A stretch of 64,000 nt of DNA from Amblyomma americanum (Eukaryota > Arthropoda > Arachnida > Ixodida > Ixodidae), in contig NC_135504.1 of the NCBI RefSeq assembly GCF_052857255.1, positions 137,132,929-137,196,928 on the forward strand, read 5' to 3'. Each line of letters starts with the position of its first letter. Positions within the stretch are counted from its first letter, which is position 1. Position numbers and translations under genes: made by a program. The notes below the pieces were generated by a model, which was not told the DNA's origin, did not search any database, and was given only the letters and a program-made list of their open reading frames with translations. This document shows, in pieces, positions 9,155-21,800 of the stretch.

Positions 9155-11340
9155 TTATAGACGAGCTACAGCTATGACCTCAGCGAAATCATGCCTACAC
9201 GAACATAAAACCAGCATCTCATTTGCCGTATAATTCAGTACACTTGGTGGCACCGACCATAGACACATGTTGCAATTCTTCGTTTTTGTAGCAAAGGATC
9301 TGTGGCCGACTGGGATCATCACCAGGACGGAAGCACATGCTCCATAGTAAGGCGGTTTATCAGCGATGGCGGCAAATCAGCTGCTTTTTCCAGAGAATGC
9401 ATGCCCCTGCACTAAAAAGAAACAAGTCCAGTGAAACGTTATAGACGAGCTACAGCTATGACCTCAGCGAAATCATGCCTACACGAACATACAACCAGCA
9501 TTTCATTCGCCGGATATTTCAGTGGCCTTGGTGGGACCGACCATAGACACATGTTGAATTATTCGTTTTTGTTGCACAGGTTATGTGGCCGACTGGGCTC
9601 ATCACCAGCACGAAAGCACATGCTCCATAGTAAGGCGGTTTATCAGCGATGGCGGCAAAGCAGCTGCATTTTCCAGGAAATACATGCCCCTTTGCTAAGA
9701 TGAAGCAAGCCTAGTGTACCGTTATAGAGGAGTTACATCTGTGACCTCAGCGAAATCATGCCTACACGAGCATACAACCAGCATCCCATTCCCCGGATAA
9801 TTCAGTATACTTGGTGGCAGTGACCTTAGACATATGTTGCAATTATTCGTTTTTGTAGCACAACTTCTGTGGCCGACTGGGCTCATCACCAGCACGGACG
9901 CACATGCTCTATTGGAAGGCGGTTTATCGGCGGTGGCGGCAAAGCGGCTGATTTTTTCAGGGAATACACGGCCCTGCACAAAGACGAAGCAAGCACAGTG
10001 AACCGTTATAGACGAGCTACAGCTGTGACCTCCGCGAAATCATGCATTTACAAACATACAACCGGCAACATATTCGCACGAAAGTTCAGTGGACTTGGTG
10101 GCACCGACCATGAACACATGTTGCAATTCTTCGTTTTTGTAGCACAGGTTCTGTGGCCGTCTGGGCTCATCACCAGCAGTGAAGCACATGCTCCATATTA
10201 AGGCGGTTTATCAGCGATGGCGGCAAAGCAGCTGATTTTCCAATGAATACATGCCGCTACACTAAGATGAAGCAAGCCCAGTGAACCGTTATAGACGAAC
10301 TACAGCTATGACCTCTGCGAAAGCATGCCTACACGAGCATACAACCAGCATCTCATTCGCCGGATAAATCAGTGGCCTTTGTTGCACCGACCATAGACAC
10401 AAGTTGCAATTCTTCGTGGGCTCATCACCAGCACGGAAGCACATTCTCCATAGTTTGAAAAGTATTTATTTGAAGTGTGTTTCATACACTTCAGGAAGGA
10501 GGCCAAAAGGCGTGGTGCCTGACGAGGGCCTTCCTCCCTGGTGGTAAGCAAACTGCACTCGGCACATACACACACAAAATAAACAAATACAATAAATGTA
10601 GCGGACGCCATTACATTTGCTGGCATGTTAAAAGAAAAACAAAGGAAAAGGCGGTTTATCAGCGGTGGCGGCAAAGCAGCTGCTTTTTCAATGGAACACA
10701 TGCCCCTGCACTAAGATGAAGCAAGCCCCGTGAACCTTATAGACGAGCTACAGCTATGACCTCAGCGAAATCATGCCTACACGAACACACAACCAGCATC
10801 TCATTCGCCGGATAATTCAGTTGACTTGATGGAACCGGCCATAGACACATGTTGCAATTCTTCGTTTTTGTAGCACAGGTTCTGTATCCGACTGAGCTCA
10901 TCTCCAGCACGGAAGCACATGCTCCATAGTAAGGCGGTTTATCACAGATGGCGGCAAAGCAGCTCCTTTTTCCAGGGAATACATGCCCCTGCACTAAGAT
11001 GAAGCAAGCGCAGTGAACCGTTATAGAGGAGCTACAGCTATGACCTCAGCGAAATCATGCCTACACGAACATACAACCAGCATCTCATTCGCCGGATAAT
11101 TCAGTGGAATTGGTGGCACCGACCATAGACACATGTTGCAATTCTTCGTTTTTGTAGCAAAGGTTCTTTGGCCGACTGGGATCATCACCAGGACGGAAGC
11201 ACATGCTCCATAGTAAGGGGGTTTATCAGCGATGGCGGCAAATCAGCTGCTTTTTCCAGAGAATGCATGCCCCTGCACTAAAATGAAACATGCCCAGTGA
11301 AACGTTATAGACGAGCTACAGCTATGACCTCAGCGAAATC
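9155..11340 (-). repeat. Insert-bearing higher-order block, copy 2
   Basis: This is nearly identical to copy 1, including an insert with no difference seen over all 193 bases. Its right edge near 11,340 jumps into a cassette monomer (CATACAAACAGCATCCC), while copy 1 continues differently. The block boundary is thus a later recombination point. Confidence 0.88.
10455..10647. mobile_element. 193-bp foreign insert in a monomer, copy 2
   Basis: This is the same insert at the same position of the monomer as copy 1, and I see no base difference over its whole length. It sits in the second insert-bearing block, 7,540 bp from copy 1. It spread with the satellite block, not by a fresh transposition, because the flanks and the linked 28 bp deletion are identical. 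Confidence 0.5.
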
Positions 11341-11872
11341 ATGCCTACACGAGCATACAAACAGCATCCCATTCCCCGGATAATTCAGTGGACTTGGTGG
11401 CACCGACCTTGCACATATGTTGAAATTATTCGTTTTTGTAGCACAATTTCTGTGGCCGATTGGGCTCATCACCACCACGGACGCACATGCTCCATAAGAA
11501 GGCGGTTTATCGACGGTGGCAGCAAGCGGCTGATTTTTCCAGGGAAATACTCGCCCCTGCATAAAGACGAAGCAAGCCCAGTGAACCCTTATAGACGAGC
11601 TACAGCTTTGACCTCCGCGAAATCATGCATTCACAAACATACAACCGGCAACACATTCGCACGAAAATTCAGTGGACTTGGTGGCACCGACCATAAACAC
11701 ATGTTGCAATTCTTCGTTTTTTTAGCACAGGTTCTGTGGCCGTCTGGGCTCATCACCAGGACGGAAGCACATGCTCCATAGTAAGGCGGTTTATCAGCGA
11801 TGGCGGCAAAGCAGCTGCTTTTTCCAGGAAATACATGCCCCTGCACTAAGATGAAGCAAGCCCAGTGAACCG
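11305..11872 (-). repeat. Partial cassette (C5-C6)
   Basis: C5 and C6 follow directly on insert-bearing block 2. C5 has lost one base (GGCAGCAAGCGGC where relatives read GGCAGCAAAGCGGC). This joins two open frames into one of 146 codons on the plus strand, an accident of the deletion. Confidence 0.82.
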
Positions 11873-12819
11873 TTATAGACGAGCTACAGCTATGACCTCA
11901 GCGAAATCATGCCTACACGAACATACAGCCAGCATCTCCCTCGCCGGATAATTCAGTGGACTTGGTGGCACCGACCATAGACACATGTTGGAATTCTTCT
12001 TTTTTGTAGCACAGGTTCTGTGGCCGACTGGGCTCATCACCAGCAGGGAAGCACATGCCCCATAGGAAGGCGGTTTATCAGCGATGGCGGCAAAGCAGCT
12101 GCTTTTTCCAATGAATACATGCCCCTTCACTAAGATGAAGCAAGCCCAGTGTACCGTTATAGACGAGCTGCATCTGTGACCTCAGCGAGATCATGCCTAC
12201 AAGAGCATACAACCAGCATTTCATTCGCCGGATATTTCAGTGGCCTTGGTGGGACCGACCATAGACACAAGTTGAATTATTCGTTTTTGTAGCACAGGTT
12301 ATGTGGCCGACTGGGATCATCACCAGCATGGACGCACATGCTCCATAGTAAGGCGGTTTATCGGTGGTGGCGGCAAAACGGGAGATTCTTCTATGGAAAA
12401 GATGCCCATGCACTAAGATGAAGCAAGCGCAGTGAATCCTTACAGACGAGCTATCGCTGTGATCTCAGAGAAATCGTGCCTACACGAACATACAACCAGC
12501 ATCTCCTTCGCCGGATAATTCAGTTGACTTGATAGAACCGACCATAGACATAAGTTGCAATTCTTCGTTTTTGTAGTGCAGGTTCTGTGATCGACTTGTC
12601 TCATCACCAGCACGGACGCACATGCTCCATAGTAAGGCGGTTTATCGGTGGTGGCGGCAAAACGGGAGATTATTCTATGGAATAGATGCCTCTGCACTAA
12701 GACGAAGCAAGCCCAGTGAATCGTTATAGACGAGCTATCGCTGTGACCTCAGCGAAATCATACCTACACGAACATGCAACCAGAATACCATTCCCCGGAT
12801 AATTCAGTAGACTTGGTGG

Positions 12820-14239
12820 CACCGACCATAGACACATGTTGGAATTCTTCCTTTTTGAAGCACAGGTTCTGAGGCCGACTGGGCTCATCACCAGCAGGGA
12901 AGCACATGCCCCATATGAAGGCGGTTTATCAGCGATGGCGGCAAAGCAACTGCTTTTTCCAATGAATACATGCCCCAACACTAAGATGAAGCAAGCCCAG
13001 TGAACCGTTATAGACGAGCTACAGCTATGACCTCAGACAAATCATGCCTACACGAGCATACAACCAGCATCCCATTCCCCAGATAAATCATTTGATTAGG
13101 TGGCACTGACCATAGACACATGTTGCAATTCTTCGTTTTTGTAGCACAGGTTCTGTCGCCGACTGGGCTCATCACCAGCACGGAAGCACATGCTCCATAG
13201 TAAGGCGGTATATCAGCGGTGGCGGCAAAGCGGCTGATTTTTCCAGCGAATACACGCCCCTGCACAAAGATGAAGCAAGCCCAGTGAACCGTTATAGACG
13301 AGCTACAGCTGTGACCTCCGCGAAATCAAGCCTTCACAAACATTCAACCAGCATCACATTCCCTGGATAATTTAGCTGACTTGATGGAACCGACCATAGA
13401 CACATGTTGCAATTCTTCGTTTTTGTAGCGCAGGTTCTGTGGTCGACTGGGCTCATCACAAGCACGGACGCACATGCTCCATAGTAAGGCGGTTTATCGG
13501 TGGTGGCGGCAAAATGGGAGATTCTTCTATGGAATAGATGCCCCTGCACTAAGATGAAGCAAGCCCACTGAATCGTTATAGACGAGCTATCGCTATGACC
13601 TCAGCGAAATCATGCCTACACGAACATAAAACCAGCATCTCATTTGCCGGATAATTCAGTAGACTTGGTGGCACCGACCATAGAAACATGTTGCAATTCT
13701 TCGTTATTGTTGCGCAGGTTCAGTGGCCGACTGGGCTCATCACCAGCACGGAAGCAATATGCTCCATAGTAAGGTGGTTTATCAGCGATGGCGGCAAAGC
13801 AGCTGCTTTTTCCAGGGAATACATGCCCCTGCACTAAAGTGAAGCAAGCCCAGTGAACCTTATAGACGAGCTACAGCAATGACCTCAGCGAAATCATGCC
13901 TACACGAACATAAAATCAGCATCTCATTTGCCGTATAATTCAGTAGACTTGGTGGCACAGACCATAGACACATGTTGCAATTCTTCGTTTTTGTAGCAAA
14001 GGTTCTGTGGCCGACTGGGATGATCACCAGGACGGAAGCACATGCTCCATAGTAAGGCGGTTTATCAGCGATGGCGGCAAATCAGCTGCTTTTTCCAGAG
14101 AATGCATGCCCCTGCACTAAAAAGAAACAAGTCCAGTGAAACGTTATAGACGAGCTACAGCTATGACCTCAGCGAAATCATGCCTACACGAACATACAAC
14201 CAGCATTTCATTCGCCGGATATTTCAGTGGCCTTGGTGG
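12820..14239 (-). repeat. Five-monomer tandem duplication, unit 1
   Basis: Five monomers (1,420 bp) are duplicated in tandem with unit 2 at 14,240-15,659. The join lies in the shared CTTGGTGGCACCGACC region. The two units share many private variants (CCCCAGATAAATCATTTG, ATCACAAGCACGG, GCAATGACCTCAG, GGGATGATCACC) and differ at only a few bases, which marks a very young event. Confidence 0.9.
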
Positions 14240-15659
14240 CACCGACCATAGACACATGTTGGAATTCTTCCTTTTTGAAGCACAGGTTCTGTGGCCGACT
14301 GGGCTCATCACCAGCAGGGAAGCACATGCCCCATATGAAGGCGGTTTATCAGCGATGGCGGCAAAGCAGCTGCTTTTTCCAATGAATACATGCCCCAACA
14401 CTAAGATGAAGCAAGCCCAGTGAACCGTTATAGACGAGCTACAGCTATGACCTCAGACAAATCATGCCTACACGAGCATACAACCAGCATCCCATTCCCC
14501 AGATAAATCATTTGATTAGGTGGCACTGACCATAGACACATGTTGCAATTCTTCGTTTTTGTAGCACAGGTTCTGTCGCCGACTGGGCTCATCACCAGCA
14601 CGGAAGCACATGCTCCATAGTAAGGCGGTATATCAGCGGTGGCGGCAAAGCGGCTGATTTTTCCAGCGAATACACGCCCCTGCACAAAGATGAAGCAAGC
14701 CCAGTGAACCGTTATAGACGAGCTACAGCTGTGACCTCCGCGAAATCATGCCTTCACAAACATTCAACCAGCATCACATTCCCTGGATAATTTAGCTGAC
14801 TTGATGGAACCGACCATAGACACATGTCGCAATTCTTCGTTCTTGTAGCGCAGGTTCTGTGGTCGACTGGGCTCATCACAAGCACGGACGCACATGCTCC
14901 ATAGTAAGGCGGTTTATCGGTGGTGGCGGCAAAATGGGAGATTCTTCTATGGAATAGATGCCCCTGCACTAAGATGAAGCAAGCCCACTGAATCGTTATA
15001 GACGAGCTATCGCTATGACCTCAGCGAAATCATGCCTACACGAACATAAAACCAGCATCTCATTTGCCGGATAATTCAGTAGACTTGGTGGCACCGACCA
15101 TAGAAACATGTTGCAATTCTTCGTTATTGTTGCACAGGTTCAGTGGCCGACTGGGCTCATCATCAGCACGGAAGCACATGCTCCATAGTAAGGTGGTTTA
15201 TCAGCGATGGCGGCAAAGCAGCTGCTTTTTCCAGGGAATACATGCCCCTGCACTAAAGTGAAGCAAGCCCAGTGAACCTTATAGACGAGCTACAGCAATG
15301 ACCTCAGCGAAATCATGCCTACACGAACATAAAACCAGCATCTCATTTGCCGTATAATTCAGTAGACTTGGTGGCACAGACCATAGACACATGTTGCAAT
15401 TCTTCGTTTTTGTAGCAAAGGTTCTGTGGCCGACTGGGATGATCACCAGGACGGAAGCACATGCTCCATAGTAAGGCGGTTTATCAGCGATGGCGGCAAA
15501 TCAGCTGCTTTTTCCAGAGAATGCATGCCCCTGCACTAAAAAGAAACAAGTCCAGTGAAACGTTATAGACGAGCTACAGCTATGACCTCAGCGAAATCAT
15601 GCCTACACGAACATACAACCAGCATTTCATTCGCCGGATATTTCAGTGGCCTTGGTGGG
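14240..15659 (-). repeat. Five-monomer tandem duplication, unit 2
   Basis: This is the second unit of the 1,420 bp duplication. It lacks the extra base of unit 1 near 13,756 (GAAGCAATATGC against GAAGCACATGC). After it the array resumes insert-bearing block 3, so the duplication lies at the border of that block. Confidence 0.9.
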
Positions 15660-17145
15660 ACCGACCATAGACACATGTTTAATTATTCGTTTTTGTTGCT
15701 CAGGTTATGTGGCCGACTGGGCTCATCACCAGCACGGAAGCACATGCTCCATAGTAAGGCGGTTTATCAGCGATGGCGGCAAAGCAGCTGCATTTTCCAG
15801 GAAATACATGCCCCTTCGCTAAGATGAAGCAAGCCTAGTGTACCGTTATAGACGAGCTACATCTGTCACCTCAGCGAAATCATGCCTACACGAGCATACA
15901 ACCAGCATCCCATTCCCCGGATAATTCAGTATACTTGGTGGCACTGACCTTAGACATATGCTGCAATTATTCGTTTTTGTAGCACAACTTCTGTGGCCGA
16001 CTGGGCTCATCACCAGCACGGACGCACATGCTCCATTGGAAGGCGGTTTATCGGCGGTGGCGGCAAAGCGGCTGATTTTTTCAGGGAATACACGGCCCTG
16101 CACAAAGACGAAGCAAGCACAGTGAACCGTTATAGACGAGCTACAGCTGTGACCTCCGCGAAATCATGCATTTACAAACATACAACCGGCAACATATTCG
16201 CACGAAAATTCAGTGGACTTGGTGGTACCGACCATGAACACATGTTGCAATTCTTCGTTTTTGTAGCACAGGTTCTGTGGCCGTCTGGGCTCATCACCAG
16301 CAGGGAAGCACATGCTCCATATTAAGGCGGTTTATCAGCGATGGCGGCAAAGCAGCTGCTTTTTCCAATGAATACATGCCGCTACACTAAGATGAAGCAA
16401 GCCAAGTGAACCGTTATAGACGAACTACAGCTATGACCTCTGCGAAAGCATGCCTACACGAGCATACAACCAGCATCTCATTCGCCGGATAAATCAGTGG
16501 CCTTTGTTGCACCGACCATAGACACAAGTTGCAATTCTTCGTGGGCTCATCACCAGCACGGAAGCACATTCTCCATAGTTTGAAAAGTATTTATTCGAAG
16601 TGTGTTTCATACACTTCAGGAAGGAGGCCAAAAGGCGTGGTGCCTGACGAGGGCCTTTCTCCCTGGTGGTAAGCAAACTGCACTCGGCACATACACACAC
16701 AAAATAAACAAATACAATAAATGTAGCGGACGCCGTTACATTTGCTGGCATGTTAAAAGAAAAACAAAGGAAAAGGCGGTTTATCAGCGGTGGCGGCAAA
16801 GCAGCTGCTTTTTCAATGAAACACATGCCCCTGCACTAAGATGAAGCAAGCCCCGTGAACCTTATAGACGAGCTACAGCTATGACCTCAGCGAAATCATG
16901 CCTACACGAACACACAACCAGCATCTCATTCGCCGGATAATTCAGTTGACTTGATGGAACCGGCCATAGACACATGTTGCAATTTTTCGTTTTTGTAGCA
17001 CAGGTTCTGTATCCGACTGAGCTCATCTCCAGCACGGAAGCACATGCTCCATAGTAAGGGGGTTTATCAGCGATGGCGGCAAATCAGCTGCTTTTTCCAG
17101 AGAATGCATGCCCCTGCACTAAAATGAAACAAGCCCAGTGAATCG
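15270..17145 (-). repeat. Insert-bearing higher-order block, copy 3 (one monomer missing)
   Basis: This block matches copies 1 and 2. Near 17,050, however, it passes from TCTCCAGCACGGAAGC directly to the AAGGGGGTTTATC version found one monomer later in the other copies. It has lost exactly one monomer, as unequal exchange would do. Its insert differs from copies 1 and 2 at three visible positions, so it is the more diverged member. Confidence 0.85.
16580..16772. mobile_element. 193-bp foreign insert in a monomer, copy 3
   Basis: This is the same insert, same site and same linked deletion. Three substitutions from the other two copies are visible: TTATTCGAAG, GGCCTTTCTCC and GACGCCGTTAC. The first change abuts the small hairpin, and the second falls in the larger stem and weakens it. 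That argues against selection on this RNA structure today. Confidence 0.5.
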
Positions 17146-18846
17146 TTATAGATGAGCCATCGCTGTGATCTCAGCGAAATCATGCCTACACGAACATACA
17201 ACCAGCATCTCCTTCCCTGGAGAATTCAGTTGACTTAATTGGACCGACCATAGACATATGTTGCAACTCTTCGTTTTTGTATCGCAGGTTCTGTGCTCGA
17301 CTTGTCTCATCACCAGCACAGACGCACATGCTCCATAGTAAGGCGGTTTATCGGTGGTGGCGGCAAAACGGGAGATTCTTCTATGGAATAGATGCACCTG
17401 CACTAAGATGAAGCAATCCCAGTGAATCGTTATAGACGAGCTATCGCTGTGACCTCAGCGAAATCATACCTACACGAACATGCAACCAGAATCCCATTCC
17501 CCGGATAATTCAGTGGACTTGGTGCCACCGACCAGAGACACATGTTGCAATTCTTCGTTTTTGTAGCAGATGTTCTGTGGCCGACTGGGCTCATCACCAG
17601 CACGGAAGCACATGCTCCATAGTAAGGCGGTTTATCAGCAATGGCGGCAAAGCAGCTGCTTTTTCCAGGAAATACATGCCCCTTCACTAAGATGAAGCAA
17701 GCCCAGTGTACCGTTATAGACGAGCTACATCTGTGACCTCAGCGAAATCATGCCTACACGAACATAATTCCTGCATCTCATTCGCCGGATAATTCAGTTG
17801 ACTTGGCACCGACCATAGTCACATGTTGCAAGTCTTCGTTTTTGTAGCACAGGTTATGTGGCCGACTAGGCTCGTCACCAGCACGGAAGCACATGCTCCA
17901 TAGTAAGGTGGTTTATCAGCGATGGCGGCAAAGCCGCTGCTTTTTCCAGGGAATACATGCCCCTGCACTAAAGTGAATCAAGCCCAGTGAACCTTATAGA
18001 CGAGTTACAGCTATGACCTCAGCGAAATCATGCCTACACGAACATAAAACCAGCATCTCATTTGCCGGATATTTCAGTAGACTTGGTGGCACCGACCATA
18101 GAAACATGTTGCAATTCTTCGTTTGTGTTGCACAGGTTCTGTGGCCGACTGGGCTCATCACCAGCACGGACGCACATGCTCCATAGTAAGGCGTTTTATC
18201 AGCGATGGCGGCAAAGCAGCTGTTTTTTCCAGGAAATACATGACCCTTCACTAAGATGAAGCAAGCCCAGTGTACTGTTATAGACAAGCTAAATCTGTGA
18301 CCTCAGCGAAATCATGCCTACACGAGCATACAAACAGCATCCCATTCCCCGGATAATTCAGTGGACTTGGTGGCACCGACCTTGCACATATGTTGAAATT
18401 ATTCGTTTTTGTAGCACAATTTCTGTGGCCGACTGGGCTCATCACCACCACGGACGCACATGCTCCATAAGAAGGCGGTTTATCGACGGTGGCAGCAAAG
18501 CGGCTGATTTTTCCAGGGAAATACTCGCCCCTGCATAAAGACGAAGCAAGCCCAGTGAACCCTTATAGACGAGCTACAGCTTTGACCTCCGCGAAATCAT
18601 GCATTCACAAACATACAACCGGCAACACATTCGCACGAAAATTCAGTGGACTTGGCGGCACCGACCATAAACACATGTTGCAATTCTTCGTTTTTGTAGC
18701 ACAGGTTCTGTGGCCGTCTGGGCTCATCACCAGGACGGAAGCACATGCTCCATAGGAAGGCGGTTTATCAGCGATGGCGGCAAAGCAGCTGCTTTTTCCA
18801 ATGAATACATGCCCCTTCACTAAGATGAAGCAAGCCCAGTGTACCG
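17146..18846 (-). repeat. Six-monomer cassette, left occurrence 2
   Basis: C1 to C6 start at 17,146, 17,430, 17,714, 17,994, 18,279 and 18,563. The cassette matches occurrence 1 at offset ~13,098 in its first part and the duplicated part of occurrence 1 at offset 11,964. C6 ends recombinant, switching to the subtype D tail (CCAATGAATACATGCC). Confidence 0.85.
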
Positions 18847-21800
18847 TTATAGACGAGCTGCATCTGTGACCTCACCGAGATCATGCCTACACGAGCATAG
18901 AACCAGCATTTCATTCGCCGGATATTTCAGTGGCCTTGGTGGGACCGACCATAGACAAAAGTTGCAATTCTTCGTTTTTGTAGCAAAGGTTCTGTGGCCG
19001 ACTGGGATCATCACCAGCATGGACGCACATGCTCCATAGTAAGGCGGTTTATCGGTGGTGGCGGCAAAACGGGAGATTCTTCTATGGAAAAGATGGCCAT
19101 GCACTAAGATGAAGCAAGCCCAGTGAATCCTTACAGACGAGCTATCACTGTGATCTCAGAGAAATCATGCCTACACGAACATACAACCAGCATCTCCTTC
19201 GCCGGATAATTCAGTTGACTTGACAGAACCGACCATAGACATAAGTTGCAATTATTCGTTTTTGTAGTGCAGGTGTGTGGTCGACTTGTCTCATCACCAG
19301 CACGGACGCACATGCTCCAGTAAGGCGGTTTATCGGTGGTGGCGGCAAAACGGGAGATTATTCTATGGAATAGATGCCTCTGCACTAAGACGAAGGAAGC
19401 CCAGTGAATCGTTATAGACGAGCTATCGCTGTGACCTCAGCGAAATCATACCTACACGAACATGCAACCAGAATACCATTCCCCGGATAATTCAGTGGAC
19501 TTGGTGCCACCGACCAGAGACACGTGTTGCAATTCTTCGTTTTTGTAGCAGAGGTTCTGTGGCCGACTGGGCTCATCACCAGCAGGGAAGCACATGTTTT
19601 TTGGGGAGGCGGTTTATCAGCGATGGCGACAAAGCAGCTGCTTTTTCCAATGAATACATGCCCCTACACTAAGATGAAGCAAGGCCAATGAACCATTATA
19701 GACGAGCTACAGCTATGACCTCAGACAAATCATGCCTACACGAGCATACAACCAGCATCCCATTCCCCAGATAAATCATTTGATTAGGTGGCACTGACCA
19801 TAGACACATGTTGCAATTCTTCGTTTTTGTAGCACAGGTTCTGTCGCCGACTGGGCTCATCACCAGCACGGAAGCACATGCTCCATAGTAAGGCGGTATA
19901 TCAGCGGTGGCGGCAAAGCGGCTAATTTTTCCAGCGAATACACGCCCCTGCACAAAGATGAAGTAAGCCCAGTGAACCGTTATAGACGAGCTACAGCTGT
20001 GACCTCCGCGAAATCATGCCTTCACAAACATTCAACCAGCATCCCATTCCCTGGATAATTTAGCTGACTTGATGGAACCGACCATAGACACATGTTGCAA
20101 TTCTTCGTTTTTGTAGCGCAGGTTCTGTGGTCGACTGGGCTCATCACAAGCACGGACGCACATGCTCCATAGTAAGGCGGTTTATCGGTGGTGGCGGCAA
20201 AACGGGAGATTCTTCTATGGAATAGATGCCCCTGCACTAAGATGAAGCAAGCCCACTGAATCGTTATAGACGAGCTATCGCTGTGGTCTCAGCGAAATCA
20301 TGCCTACACGAACATACAACCAGCATCTCATTCGCCGGATAATTCAGTGGACTTGGTGGCTGAGACCATAGACACATGTTGCAATTCTTCGTTTTTGTAG
20401 CGCAGGTTCTGTATCCGACTGAGCTCATCTCCAGCACGGAAGCACATGCTCCATAGTAAGGCGGTTTATCACAGATGGCGGCAAAGCAGCTCTTTTTCCA
20501 GGGAATACATGCCCCTGCACTAAGATGAAGTAAGCGCAGTGAACCTTTATAAACGAGCTACAGCTATGACCTCTGCGAAATCATGTATACACGGACAAAC
20601 AACCAGCGTTTCATTCGCCGGATATTTCAGTGGCCTTGGTGGGACCGACCATAGACACATGTTGAATTATTCGTTTTTGTAGCACAGGTTATGTGGCCGA
20701 CTGGGCTCATCACCAGCACGGAAGCACATGCTCCATAGTAAGGCGGTTTATCAGCGATGGCGGCAAAGCAGCTGCTTTTTCCAGGAAATACATGCCCCTT
20801 CACTAAGATGAAGCAAGCCTAGTGTACCGTTATAGACGAGCTACATCTGTGACCTCAGCGAAATCATGCCTACACGAGCATGCAACCAGCATCCCATTCC
20901 CCGGATAATTCAGTATACTTGGTGGCACCGACCTTAGACATATGTTGCAATTAATCGTTTTTGTAGCACAACTTCTGTGGCCGACTGGGCTCATCACCAT
21001 CACGGACGCACATGCTCCATTAGAAGGCGGTTTATAGGCGGTGGCGGCAAAGCGGCTGATTTTTCCAGGGAATACATGGCCCTGCACAAAGACGATGCAA
21101 GCCCAGTGAACCGTTATAGACGAGCTACAGCTGTGACCTCCGCGAAATCATGCATTCACAAACATACAACCAGCATCCCATTCCCTGGATAATTCAGTTG
21201 ACTTGATGAAACCGACCATAGACACATGTTGCAATTCTTCGTTTTTGTAGCGCAGGTTCTGCGGTCGACTGGGATCATCACCAGCTCGGACGCACATTCT
21301 CCATAGTAAGGCGGTTTATCGGTGGTGGCGAAAAACGGGAGATTCTTCTATGGAATAGATGCCCCTGCACTAAGATGAAGCAAGCCCAGTGAATCGTTAT
21401 AGACGAGCTATTGCTGTGATCTCAGCGAAATCATGCCTACACGAACATACAACCAGCATCGCCTTCGCCGGATAATTCAGTTGACTTGATAGAACCGACC
21501 ATAGACATATGTTGCAATTCTTCGTTTTTGTAGCGCAGGTTCTGTGGTCGACTTGTCTCATCACCAGCACAGACGCACATGCTCCATAGTAAGGCGGTTT
21601 ATCGGTGGTGGCGGCAAAACGGGAGATTCTTCTATGGAATAGATGCACCTGCACTAAGATGAAGCAATCCCAGTGAATCGTTATAGACGAGCTATCGCTG
21701 TGACCTCAGCGAAATAATACCTACACGAACATGCAACCAGAATCCCATTCCCCGGATAATTCAGTGGACTTGGTGCCACCGACCAGAGACACATGTTGCA

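Noticed and set aside
11341..11781. 146-codon open frame, the longest in the window
   Set aside because: It results from a single-base loss (GGCAGCAAGCGGC) that joins two short frames of adjacent monomers. Relatives with the normal base count are interrupted there.
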